Shown here in pieces: positions 16,093 through 24,733 of a stretch of DNA of 64,000 nucleotides. The notes beneath the pieces were generated by a model, which did not search any database, had not been told where the DNA came from, and worked only from the letters and a program-made list of their open reading frames with translations. The position numbers were made by a program, and so were the translations under genes. Numbering within the stretch: the first letter of the stretch is position 1; each line of letters begins with the position of its first letter. Location of the stretch: contig NZ_WHOD01000055.1 of NCBI RefSeq assembly GCF_013141765.1, positions 62,001 to 126,000 on the forward strand. The letters run 5' to 3'. The DNA is from Paenibacillus foliorum (GTDB lineage: Bacteria; Bacillota; Bacilli; Paenibacillales; NBRC-103111).

Positions 16093-17028
16093 ATGAGGAA
16101 TTTAATTGTCGGTATCCTAATAGGTGGGGGATTAATGCTTGCTTTTAATGCGTCAGCCGCCATTGAGCCACTAACTGGGAAAGTGGTTGAAAGTATGAGT
16201 GTTGTTGAACTTGAAGGTGAAGTTATTGGACTGAGTATTACGGTGGATGGAACTAATTACGTGCCAACCCTTAAGCTTACAGAACCGTTGGGATTAAAGG
16301 TTGCGTTCGATGATAAAAAGATATCGATATCCAAAAAAATTAAGGGGGAACCATACTTTTTTACAGAAGAAGAAATCCAGGATAAAGTAAAAACGATGGA
16401 TCAACAGATGGAATTTGCAAAAGGTTTTGTAGAATCATATAAAAGAATTAGAGCAACAAAAGCTTTGGAAAGTGTCAAAGAAATTGATCCAGAGAAGAAG
16501 AAGAAAAATGACCTCGATGAGCTATCATATATCACTAGTGAAGAATTTTATCAAATGATAGCCTCAGAACATGAGAAACTGAAAAACTATTTATTGGAAA
16601 ATAAAAGGGTGAATGTGGATGCCTTTAATTGGATGGCAGTTGATTCTGGGCTAATGATTTCTAAGAAAACACTTGAGTATTATAAAGAACATAAGTATCC
16701 TGCTGAAACTTTGAAAAAGGTGGAGGAAGATATAGCCCGATTGGAGCTTAAGCAAGCTGAGCTTCTTCATCCACCGTCAACCGCCGATATGATAGCCAAA
16801 ATTAAGTCACAGACCAAAGAAGACTTAAAAGAAGCGATCAAAAACGAAGAGCTACTTATCTCCTTATATGAGGAAGCACTAGTTTCCAATCCTAATCAAA
16901 GTGAATCGCTATTTTCTGAGATTAATACTGAAATTAATAAAGCCAAAATGCAACTTGAAAAGCTGAAAATAAGGTTTGACGAGCTTGATACGGTTGTTCA
17001 GTTTGAGTCTGAATCAACGGCTAGTTAG
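16093..17028 (+). CDS. Secreted hypothetical protein with stalk-like N-terminal domain
   Basis: A 311-residue protein with an uncleaved or cleavable signal peptide (residues 1-23, ending AFNASAAIE). A short domain follows (GEVIGLSITVDGTNYVPTLKLTEPLGLKVAFDDKKISISK), recalling copper amine oxidase N-terminal-like stalk domains of Paenibacillus surface proteins. The rest (70-311) is highly charged and helical, probably coiled coil. I cannot name a function. The ribosome binding site is AAGGATG. AT content is higher than in the flanking metabolic genes. Confidence 0.7.
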   Translation: MRNLIVGILIGGGLMLAFNASAAIEPLTGKVVESMSVVELEGEVIGLSITVDGTNYVPTLKLTEPLGLKVAFDDKKISISKKIKGEPYFFTEEEIQDKVKTMDQQMEFAKGFVESYKRIRATKALESVKEIDPEKKKKNDLDELSYITSEEFYQMIASEHEKLKNYLLENKRVNVDAFNWMAVDSGLMISKKTLEYYKEHKYPAETLKKVEEDIARLELKQAELLHPPSTADMIAKIKSQTKEDLKEAIKNEELLISLYEEALVSNPNQSESLFSEINTEINKAKMQLEKLKIRFDELDTVVQFESESTAS

Positions 17029-17094
17029 GATTATGCTAGTACATATAAAGTATGAGTTTTGCAAGTCTAATAGAACTATTTAGGAGGAAATAAG

Positions 17095-17436
17095 ATGAAT
17101 CAGGAAGTGACGGATTTTATTGAAGCGTTAAAAGAGCCTTGGCAGGGGGAGCTTAGTTCCCGTCTTCGTGAGGTGGTTTACCAGGCGATTCCGGACGTAC
17201 AGGAGCGCATCCAGTACAAGAAGCCCCATTTTTTGAAGAATGGGAAGTACGCCGCCGTTATCTCCACGTCCAAAGACGCGGTTAGCTTTACGATCTTTAA
17301 CGCAAATGAGCTTGCATTACCGGAAGGTATGTTCGACGGTCCTCCGGAAAGAAAAACCATAAAGCTGCGGCAAGGGCAAGCCGTTGATATGGATCAACTG
17401 TCGTCACTGTTAAGCCAGGCAGTCGCAGCCCTCTGA
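17095..17436 (+). CDS. DUF1801 family protein
   Basis: A 113-residue protein with the DUF1801 (YdhG-like) layout: an N-terminal helix, then AIPDVQERIQYKKPHFLKNGKYAAVISTSKDAVSFTIFNA. The family is widespread and of unknown function. A clear TAGGAGGAAATAAG lies upstream. It seems to be a single gene. Confidence 0.8.
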   Translation: MNQEVTDFIEALKEPWQGELSSRLREVVYQAIPDVQERIQYKKPHFLKNGKYAAVISTSKDAVSFTIFNANELALPEGMFDGPPERKTIKLRQGQAVDMDQLSSLLSQAVAAL

Positions 17437-17539
17437 TCGTCCAGCAATCGACTGTATCCCATGGTGTTTGCGTTTCTCCCGCATGAGTAAGCAACTACCC
17501 CAACACTTCCTTCCTGTTCAGCAGCAACGGCACTCGCGC

Positions 17540-17907
17540 TCATGTGGAGTGTTGAGTGTTACTTAAATGGGCGGGGGCGGGGGAATGATTTCCCTCGCTT
17601 GATTTATGCCCCAAAAGAAGTGGGCGGGTGATATCATTCGCATGTACTTCAATCTTATGAATCAGCATGTGGATGATATGTTTAAGCACTTGCTCATTTT
17701 CAATGTCTAGCTTCGCTATCTTACTTACTTGGAACTGAAAATCCTGTAAGTAGCGTTATGTGACTTTCTTTGATTCAATCAGGTTTAAAGTTCAACTTTG
17801 CTTGCTGTCAATCGAATTTGTTCAGCCAGTATACTGTCATATGCTGCCTTAAACTGCTCGGTATCTATTGCCTTCTGCTGGAATGGAATAATACAGTTAA
17901 TAGACAT
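17540..17907 (-). pseudogene. Decayed C-terminal end of a recombinase-like gene
   Basis: The reverse strand encodes MSINCIIPFQQKAIDTEQ followed by FKAAYDSILAEQIRLTASKVEL and a stop. It then continues in a shifted frame NLIESKKVT, one stop, and RYLQDFQFQVSKIAKLDIE, NEQVLKHIIHMLIHKIEVHAND. A helical linker followed by a last helix and an IxxIEVH strand is the usual end of large serine recombinases, so I read it as a remnant of one. At least one frameshift and one stop break it. The N-terminal catalytic part is gone. It fills most of the gap between DUF1801 and NADAR genes. Confidence 0.4.
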
Positions 17908-17998
17908 AATCTAGGGTTAGCAATAGATTTAATACACCCTTAAAGTCAATGAGCGTGGACACTGGAATTTCGATCTATATCAGAGAGGTAGGATAATT

Positions 17999-18742
17999 TT
18001 GAATATCCCAGATAACATACAAAAAATGATTGAAGAAAATAGAAAGAAAATGAAAAAACTTAAACCCGAGGAACGGTTTATTAGGTTTTACGAAACTAAT
18101 AAACCATACGGTTGTTTTTCGAATTTTGCAAAGTATCCAGTAACGCTGATTAACAAAGAATGGGTAACTACAGAGCATTATTTTCAAGCCCAAAAATTTG
18201 TTGGAACTGAATATGAGGAAGAAGTTCGACTTGCTATCACACCTATGGAAGCTACAAGATTAGGGCGGGATAGAAATAAGCCTCTTCGCAAAGATTGGGA
18301 AGATTGCAAGGTTCAAATCATGCGAGAAGCACTAATTGCTAAAGTTGAACAACATCCCAGAATAAAGTCCATTCTTCTTTCTACAGGGGATTGTACAATA
18401 GTTGAACATACGACAAATGATGCCTACTGGGGAGACGGTGGTAACGGTCAAGGTCAAAATATGTTAGGCAAATTGCTAATGGAAATAAGAAACGGATTAG
18501 ACGGATATGCACCTGAGTTTTTCTTACCACAATGGGTTGCTTTTCCCGATATTCATCCATTTAGTATTGGCTGGAGAATGGGAGCAGGTGAAGATTATTT
18601 AATGTACTTATGGGAATGGAGAAAGAAACAGTTGCCAGAAGCTATAAAAGAGTATGATGAATACTTTACCCCACCAGAACAATGGGTTGAGGCTAGTAAA
18701 GTTAGAGAGGCACATAAGAATAGAATTCAAGATGAGAAATAA
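17999..18742 (+). CDS. NADAR-family protein (YbiA-like, DUF1768)
   Basis: A 247-residue protein starting with TTG behind GAGAGGTAGG. Residues 28-165 form a NADAR domain: NKPYGCFSNFAKYPV, EWVTTEHYFQAQKF, ARLGRDRNKPLRKDWE-like and NDAYWGDGGNGQGQNMLGKLLMEIR. NADAR proteins act on N-glycosidic ADP-ribose-type bonds: E. coli YbiA removes damaged riboflavin intermediates, and others reverse guanosine ADP-ribosylation. An extra 80-residue tail (PQWVAFPDIHPFSIGWRMGAGEDY) is not part of the basic domain. It is followed after 84 bases by a DUF4209-type gene in an AT-rich accessory block. Confidence 0.85.
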   Translation: MNIPDNIQKMIEENRKKMKKLKPEERFIRFYETNKPYGCFSNFAKYPVTLINKEWVTTEHYFQAQKFVGTEYEEEVRLAITPMEATRLGRDRNKPLRKDWEDCKVQIMREALIAKVEQHPRIKSILLSTGDCTIVEHTTNDAYWGDGGNGQGQNMLGKLLMEIRNGLDGYAPEFFLPQWVAFPDIHPFSIGWRMGAGEDYLMYLWEWRKKQLPEAIKEYDEYFTPPEQWVEASKVREAHKNRIQDEK

Positions 18743-18826
18743 AAATTGAGATGATTACTGGCCACATAAATGTAATGAGCGGTTTATTTGAGGTAAAGTA
18801 AGGCGTTCAACACTGGAGATGAAAAA

Positions 18827-20764
18827 ATGGAAAAGGTAAAGTTTTATTCAATAAACGATATGACGAATGGCCAGAATCTAAAAAAATGTGAAAGTCTCAT
18901 TAAAGAACACGAAGCAGGAAAAGAAGTACAGGATATTAACGACATAATTGAACTATATAATGTTAAAAAGTATTTCGATAATAAAATTTTCCTAGCAGAT
19001 TGGAATGCTGATGATGTAAACCATTACCAGCATATAGTAAAAAGATTTTTGGGGATTGTAGCTAGATTTTTTAAATCAATTACTGACGATAACATTATTG
19101 CACTCTATTTTGATGTTGATGTTTTTTATTATAAGAGTGATTTTTGGGAATTAATCGATAAATTCAAAGTATATGAAGTAATAACTGAAGAAAAATTCAG
19201 GGAGATGTTGAATACATCAAAAGTATCGTTATACGATTTGCTGAAGTTCAAGAATATAACTGAACATTTTGGTAGGATCATTAGGGAGTATATGCTTAAT
19301 AATAACTCATCAGCCCAGCTGCTTTTGGATAAATTTGAACTAAAGCATATTCGTGAAAAAGATCCGATATATTTCCCAAAAGAATTAAGTAGCTCTGATA
19401 AAGAAATTATTATTAATAATTACATAGATAGTGAAGATCCTAATTTAAATTATTTACGACTTATTGCCAATATACAAAGTAGTAAAGATAAAATTGAAAT
19501 TACTCCGAGAACCTTATTGAAAGCAAAAAGAAAGGCTGAAGATCAAGAAAGCAAATTCTTCACAGAGAATTCTGGGATGATTATGGAAACAGCAGTTATC
19601 TTCTCCAAATCTCAGAGTGAAGAAGGTACTTTAATTAGAGACGATCTTTCAATAACCGCCACTTATAGTGCAAAATGGATTGAAGAGAATCAGGAATACC
19701 CAACACTTTTGAATAATTTTATACATTTATTTGATTTTGTTGACCTTCAAATGAGATGTACATTGGTCAACAAATATAATGAAATGGGTGTGTTTGAGCG
19801 TTTTATATTTACAACCTCTCAACATGCTTACACAAAAGGAGTAGCTTTCGACCACAAGAATGCCCTCTCATTACTTCAAATGGTAGGATATTCCAATCAA
19901 CTATTTAGTTTAGGTATTCGATTAGAAGAAGTAATTGAATGGTTTTTTCAAGATTATCTCGCAATCGAATTTGATACTCGTAACTTCCAAGTAACTATGC
20001 CTTCAGCCCACTCTACTTTTCTTGAAAAATGCACAAATATTATGCCTGCATTGGAGTCAGTTCTTAAACAATTCTCATTATATGTTGAAGAAGGACATAT
20101 TGATTTTGAATTGCTTGAGATACGCTCTGAACATCTTATATATAGCAACATCCCTTCACTAGTAAAAAGAAAATATACCTATGGTATAGGAGAAGAGTTT
20201 AAGACTGCAACTTTTCTTCTTTTTTCAGATCAAAGCAGTTTGGGTTATAACGAATATTTAGAAAAATCATATGACAACTTTTTTGAGTTGATACGCAATG
20301 AGAAATTAAAACTAAAAGACTATCCTGAATACCATGTCCCGAGAATTAATTGGCTTATAGACAACAAATATTTATCTATAGATGCAGAAGAGAATCTTAT
20401 ATTTGACAATGTGTTTCTTGTTATGATCCTTTATGATTTATATTTTAATGAAGTAATCAGTTACTGGAAATACTCGGAGTCGGAAAGAAAGATATTAGAT
20501 GATCTTGAGAAGAAGAACGTAATTGAACTTGAAAGCACCTTATTTTCAAGACCCGAACAAGATTATATCAACTATACTCTGAACAAGTCTCAATTTAACA
20601 ATGGACTAGACTTAAGAAACAAATACAGTCATTCACAACCCAAAAGTGGCGATGACGAAAAGATTCACAACCAGAATTACATGATATTTTTGCGATTATT
20701 TATTCTTTCAGTAATCAAGATAAACGATGACTTTTGTACATTTTTAGAAATGAGAAAGATGTAA
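18827..20764 (+). CDS. DUF4209-type protein with HEPN-like RxxxxH motif
   Basis: A 645-residue, lysine- and AT-rich gene product. The C-terminus (LDLRNKYSHSQPKSGDDEKIHNQNYMIFLRLFILSVI) matches the conserved end of DUF4209 proteins. R597-N-K-Y-S-H602 fits the Rx4-6H signature of HEPN ribonucleases. The long N-terminal part is helical without motifs I recognise. CTGGAGATG lies before the ATG. It follows the NADAR gene in the same direction and ends at a terminator, so they probably form a two-gene unit. Function, and the pairing itself, are inferred. Confidence 0.7.
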   Translation: MEKVKFYSINDMTNGQNLKKCESLIKEHEAGKEVQDINDIIELYNVKKYFDNKIFLADWNADDVNHYQHIVKRFLGIVARFFKSITDDNIIALYFDVDVFYYKSDFWELIDKFKVYEVITEEKFREMLNTSKVSLYDLLKFKNITEHFGRIIREYMLNNNSSAQLLLDKFELKHIREKDPIYFPKELSSSDKEIIINNYIDSEDPNLNYLRLIANIQSSKDKIEITPRTLLKAKRKAEDQESKFFTENSGMIMETAVIFSKSQSEEGTLIRDDLSITATYSAKWIEENQEYPTLLNNFIHLFDFVDLQMRCTLVNKYNEMGVFERFIFTTSQHAYTKGVAFDHKNALSLLQMVGYSNQLFSLGIRLEEVIEWFFQDYLAIEFDTRNFQVTMPSAHSTFLEKCTNIMPALESVLKQFSLYVEEGHIDFELLEIRSEHLIYSNIPSLVKRKYTYGIGEEFKTATFLLFSDQSSLGYNEYLEKSYDNFFELIRNEKLKLKDYPEYHVPRINWLIDNKYLSIDAEENLIFDNVFLVMILYDLYFNEVISYWKYSESERKILDDLEKKNVIELESTLFSRPEQDYINYTLNKSQFNNGLDLRNKYSHSQPKSGDDEKIHNQNYMIFLRLFILSVIKINDDFCTFLEMRKM

Positions 20765-21237
20765 GTCTGTGGTTAAAATAGGTTGCCTGACTGGGTGATG
20801 CTCGCTAAAATGGGTTTTCCATTGAAAAGTCCAGTAAATCTAGGCGATCTTCTTTCCACTTGCCTATAGATTATCGATGAACCTCCGAAAGGAGGTTTTT
20901 TGGTGTATTCAATCTATAAATAGAAACAATAATTAATTATTTCATATGCGAATACATACCCACGGACAGATTGGTAACGAAGAGTGGCGAATAATGATGT
21001 AAATCACAGACTAAGAAAAACTCTCTTGTTAAACTGGTATTAGGAAGTACCTGAGGATACTGCATCAAAATTGTCGGATGTATGACTATTTTCTTTTACA
21101 TTCTTGTATTAGGTCCAGAAAAATGGCTATAGCAGGAAAATGGACGTATAATAAAATAGTGACATCCGCTGTTATTAAAGTGCCAAAGGTAATACTGTAA
21201 GTTTAATAATAAATTAGGCAAGGCAGGTGGGATCTCT
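20765..21237. other. Intergenic stretch without genes
   Basis: Apart from the terminator at 20879-20904 I see no coding frame or strong repeat. The sequence is AT-rich like the block before it. The promoter for cgoX must lie near the end but no clear hexamer pair stands out. Confidence 0.4.
20879..20904 (+). terminator. Intrinsic terminator
   Basis: A perfect stem AACCTCC / GGAGGTT with loop GAAA is followed by six T. It closes the NADAR-DUF4209 block. Confidence 0.9.
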
Positions 21238-22623
21238 TTGAAAACAATAGTGATTATTGGCGGGGGAATTACTGGGTTATCGACAGCTTACTATCTTCAG
21301 AAGATGATAAAATCACAAAATCAGGATGCAAGAATCGTACTGGTGGAAGCGAATGATACCTTAGGCGGTAAAATTAGAACCGTTCATGAGGGTGAATTTA
21401 TAATGGAGACCGGAGCGGATTCGATTGTTGTGCGTAAAACGAATGTGGCTCCATTCTTAGAAGAGCTAGGCTTACAGGAGAATGTTGTATATAACGCAAC
21501 AGGAGTTTCTTTTATTTATACAGAAGGTGAATTGAAACAAATTCCGAAGGATGCGCTGTTCGGCATACCGATGAGCCTGGAATCGTTAGCAACGACCGAC
21601 TTGGTTTCGGCGCAGGGGAAGGTAGAAGCCTTAAAAGACTTTTACACACCGAATGAAACCTTTACGAAGGAAGATTCCATAGGGGCATTTCTGAAGCATT
21701 TTCTAGGTGAAGAGCTGGTGGAGAAACAAATATCTCCAGTCCTGTCCGGTGTATATTCCGGTCAATTGCAGGATCTGACGATAGCATCGACGATTCCTTA
21801 CTTACTGGATTATAAAAATGAGTACGGCAGCATCATCCGGGGATTGGCCGAGAACAAAAAACGAATTCAAGGAAATGGTGACAAGAAATTCTTGTCGTTC
21901 AAGCAGGGTGTATCTGGCTTAATCGACAGATTGGAGGAGCGGTTAACCGATGTCGATATATATAAAGGTGTGCAGGCTGAAAAAATTGAGAAGCGGCAGG
22001 ACCGGTATATCGTTTCTTTGTCCAACAAAGAAGAGTTGGAAGCGAATTTCATCGTACTCAGCACGCTGCATCCTGTGGCACAGCAACTTCTCCGCGATGA
22101 GAGGCTGGATGAGGATTTTAACCAGTTGAAAAATAGCTCTCTGATTAGCATTTATCTGGGTTATGACATTCCAGATAGCGAGCTGCCTAAGGATGGGACA
22201 GGCTTTATTGTCTCAGAAGGCAGTGATCTTAATTGCAACGCCTGTACGTGGACCAGCCGCAAATGGGATCACACCTCGGAGCAAAAGCAGCTACTGGTAA
22301 GGCTCTTTTATAAGAGCACATGTCGCGATTATGAAAACCTCCAGCAAATGACAGAAGAAGAGTTAATGCTGGTTGCGCGAAAAGATATGGAAGACAGCCT
22401 TGGAATAACTGTTATGCCGGTTTCATTCGAAGTTACCAAATGGCATGAAACGATGCCCAATTATCATTTGAAGCATCCTCATATCGTTAAATCGTTGGAA
22501 AATAAATTAGCCGAGAGCTATCCCGACGTAATTTTAGCTGGGTGCTCCTATTATGGTGTTGGTATTCCGGATTGTATCATGAACGGTGAGCAGACCGCCC
22601 AAAGGATTGTTGAATGTTTATAA
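21238..22623 (+). CDS. cgoX: Coproporphyrinogen III oxidase (HemY/CgoX)
   Basis: A 461-residue flavoprotein starting with TTG behind GCAGGTGGG. The FAD Rossmann motif is at the N-terminus (VIIGGGITGLSTAYYLQK), followed by GGKIRTVHEGEFIMETGADSI and a C-terminal FAD motif (YPDVILAGCSYYGVGIPDCIMNG). Length and motifs fit the Gram-positive enzyme that oxidises coproporphyrinogen III to coproporphyrin III in the coproporphyrin-dependent haem pathway. It was formerly called protoporphyrinogen oxidase HemY. In B. subtilis hemE and hemH precede it, but here it stands alone. Confidence 0.92.
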   Translation: MKTIVIIGGGITGLSTAYYLQKMIKSQNQDARIVLVEANDTLGGKIRTVHEGEFIMETGADSIVVRKTNVAPFLEELGLQENVVYNATGVSFIYTEGELKQIPKDALFGIPMSLESLATTDLVSAQGKVEALKDFYTPNETFTKEDSIGAFLKHFLGEELVEKQISPVLSGVYSGQLQDLTIASTIPYLLDYKNEYGSIIRGLAENKKRIQGNGDKKFLSFKQGVSGLIDRLEERLTDVDIYKGVQAEKIEKRQDRYIVSLSNKEELEANFIVLSTLHPVAQQLLRDERLDEDFNQLKNSSLISIYLGYDIPDSELPKDGTGFIVSEGSDLNCNACTWTSRKWDHTSEQKQLLVRLFYKSTCRDYENLQQMTEEELMLVARKDMEDSLGITVMPVSFEVTKWHETMPNYHLKHPHIVKSLENKLAESYPDVILAGCSYYGVGIPDCIMNGEQTAQRIVECL

Positions 22624-22819
22624 TCAACAACTGCTTTCCTAAACATAAACAATATGAGCAAATGTTTCATCAGTTCATATTTTTATGAAAGAGCAGCTCA
22701 AACGTCAGAAAATGATGGAAAGAACGAAAAGAGGGGTTGTGCAGAGGGGTTTTTTCTGCCCAGCCTTTTTATGTTTTGTCTGTGGCTGTTAATGTAGTGA
22801 ATTCCCTTAAAAGTTAGGA

Positions 22820-23212
22820 ATGATAGTATTGAGAGACAGGATTGTATATCTTATTGCAGTTTTGATTACGATCGTATTGGGACTTAGTTCAAGAGCATTT
22901 TCGGATCTGTTGCCTGTATTTGTTACAAGACATTTTGGAGACGGACTATGGGCTAGTATGATCTATTATGGCTTTCGTTTTTTGATGGTGGATAAGAAAT
23001 TGTCTTTGGCATTTGGAATGAGTATCCTTTTTTGTTTTGCAATAGAATGCAGTCAGCTATATCAAGCAGAGTGGATAAATGGAATTAGGAGTACTTTATT
23101 AGGTTCTTTGGTTTTGGGAAGGGGATTTTTAATAGTGGATTTAATTAGGTACACCGTTGGTATTATCCTATCATTTTTGATTGATAAATATGGGTATAAA
23201 CGTATTGTTTAA
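22820..23212 (+). CDS. DUF2809 family membrane protein
   Basis: A 130-residue membrane protein with four helices. It carries the DUF2809 pattern: VLGLSSRAFSDLLPVFVTRHFGDGLWASMIYYGFRF, then the acidic helix AIECSQLYQAEWINGIRSTLLGSLVLGRGF and a terminal helix. The function of the family is unknown. The start could also be the TTG four codons in (RDRIVYL); the difference is small. Confidence 0.85.
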   Translation: MIVLRDRIVYLIAVLITIVLGLSSRAFSDLLPVFVTRHFGDGLWASMIYYGFRFLMVDKKLSLAFGMSILFCFAIECSQLYQAEWINGIRSTLLGSLVLGRGFLIVDLIRYTVGIILSFLIDKYGYKRIV

Positions 23213-23387
23213 CTTAATCAGATAAGTAGTTCTAACGGTATTCCGATTGGATAGGAAAGGTGTAAACAATACAGAGTGCATGAAGGGAAAGAACAATTTA
23301 TACAGCGTTTACAATTATCGACATTCTCTTTTATAATGTGCGATTAAGCGCTTTACCAAAAATTTACGCAGAGTTTACAAAAATGGG

Positions 23388-23416
23388 TTGTAAGAATAAT
23401 AATACGTATGTATAAT
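23388..23416 (+). promoter_or_regulatory. SigA-type promoter of lacI-type regulator
   Basis: TTGTAA and TATAAT are separated by exactly 17 bases. The first palindromic operator begins 15 bases after the -10 box, so a bound repressor would cover the start of transcription. Confidence 0.7.
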
Positions 23417-23431
23417 AGGAAATGTAAACCA

Positions 23432-23447
23432 GTTAAACCGGTTTAAC
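23432..23447. promoter_or_regulatory. LacI-type operator 1
   Basis: GTTAAACCGGTTTAAC is a perfect 16-base palindrome with the central CG typical of LacI-family operators. It lies just downstream of the promoter. Confidence 0.8.
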
Positions 23448-23468
23448 GATTCGTTAAATCGATGAATG

Positions 23469-23493
23469 AAACCAGTTGTAGGAACTGGTTTTT
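23469..23493 (+). terminator. Terminator-like hairpin between two operators
   Basis: A perfect 8-base stem AACCAGTT / AACTGGTT with loop GTAGG is followed by five T. It lies in the untranslated leader of the regulator gene, where it could act as an attenuator. Confidence 0.65.
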
Positions 23494-23500
23494 ATTGGGA

Positions 23501-23526
23501 AAATCATTAAACCGGTTTAATGATTT
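23501..23526. promoter_or_regulatory. LacI-type operator 2, 26-base perfect palindrome
   Basis: Centred on the same TTAAACCGGTTTAA core as operator 1, extended by AAATCA and TGATTT on the two sides. The centres are 74 bases apart. It lies 29 bases before the regulator start codon, so autoregulation through two sites is likely. Confidence 0.8.
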
Positions 23527-23554
23527 CTTAACAAATAATTGAAGGGGGGATCGT

Positions 23555-24568
23555 GTGGCAACAATTGATGATGTAGCTAAGGTAGCTGGTGTTTCTAAAG
23601 GAACGGTCTCCAGTGTATTCAGCAAGAAACGACCAATCAGCAAGCAAGTAACGGAAAGAGTGCTTGAGGTAGCTAAAGACATGGGGTATTTTCCTAATCA
23701 TGTAGCAAGAAGCTTAGCTATTAAGAAAACGATGATTGTTGGACTCAAGATGCCCATTTCCAAAGAAAGCACGATGTCGGGCTTCGAGATCCAAATGATA
23801 AACGGCGTTATTAGAGAGTGCTCGAAGCAAGGATACCGGGTACTGCTTGATTCATTGCCTGAGCATGATGATCCGACCCAATTTTCAATCGATCCTATTG
23901 ACGGTGTTATTATGCTGAATCCAAGAAAGCATGATCCCCGAATAGATAGATATAATCAAATGAACATTCCATTGGTACTAATTGGTAGGCCCGATCCTGA
24001 GGATGCGTCCGTCTGTTATGTGGATAATGATAATACCAATGTCAGCTTTCAGGTTGGAGAGTATTTATTACAGAACGGCCATTCATCCATCCTATTTCTT
24101 AATGCTGCAGATGATATGACTGTTTCTACGGATAGGCAGAACGGATTGTATGAAGCAATCACTCGGCATGGAAAGCCGCTCAGCAGCGTACATGTGGTGA
24201 ATTATTCAAGAAAGCATCATAGTCATGCAACGGATTATGGTTACAGCGCACTAAAAGCTATCTATGGCAAACATGAGTTTACTGCCGTAATCACAGACAC
24301 TGACCGCGTTGCTCTAGGTGTGCTGCGTGCAGCCAGAGAGCTTGGTATCGATATCCCTGGTGATCTTTCGGTGATTGCATTAAGTAACGATGCGACGTTA
24401 GCGCAGGAGATTACGCCCAAGCTGACCTCAGTTGAGTTATCAGCCGAACGGCTTGGTGCGGAAGCAGCGCAAATACTTATACAAAAAATGAATGACCTCA
24501 GCGTCGTGCAGCAAAGGATTATTGAAGCAAGACTGGTGATCCGCGAATCATGCCGCAAGTTGATCTAA
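23555..24568 (+). CDS. LacI-family transcriptional regulator
   Basis: A 337-residue regulator (GTG start behind GAAGGGGGG) with the LacI helix-turn-helix and hinge at the N-terminus (ATIDDVAKVAGVSKGTVSSVF to NHVARSLAIKKT). A periplasmic-binding-like sugar domain follows (IDGVIMLNPRKHD, YVDNDNTNVSFQVGEYLL, HEFTAVITDTDRVALGVL, LSVIALSNDATLAQEITPKLTSVEL). Two palindromes in its leader suggest autoregulation. It precedes a sugar ABC operon and very likely controls it, although no copy of the palindrome was seen directly before the solute-binding gene. Confidence 0.92.
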   Translation: MATIDDVAKVAGVSKGTVSSVFSKKRPISKQVTERVLEVAKDMGYFPNHVARSLAIKKTMIVGLKMPISKESTMSGFEIQMINGVIRECSKQGYRVLLDSLPEHDDPTQFSIDPIDGVIMLNPRKHDPRIDRYNQMNIPLVLIGRPDPEDASVCYVDNDNTNVSFQVGEYLLQNGHSSILFLNAADDMTVSTDRQNGLYEAITRHGKPLSSVHVVNYSRKHHSHATDYGYSALKAIYGKHEFTAVITDTDRVALGVLRAARELGIDIPGDLSVIALSNDATLAQEITPKLTSVELSAERLGAEAAQILIQKMNDLSVVQQRIIEARLVIRESCRKLI

Positions 24569-24593
24569 AGCCTCATATTGAGGTGGATGTTCT

Positions 24594-24608
24594 ATGAAAG
24601 CGCTTTAT
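24594..24608. promoter_or_regulatory. Candidate cre (CcpA) site
   Basis: ATGAAAGCGCTTTAT matches the cre consensus with one mismatch and is nearly palindromic. It lies 125 bases before the solute-binding protein gene, consistent with catabolite repression of the sugar operon. Confidence 0.55.
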
Positions 24609-24733
24609 TAACGTATTGTAAAGGCGGTGGTGTCTCAGGTTGAATTGGGTTATTAGTTTATCATTAGCCATATAACAGAATGTGCTGGTACAAAAGTATT
24701 CTGTCCAAGAGAAATTAACATTGGGAGGTTAAC

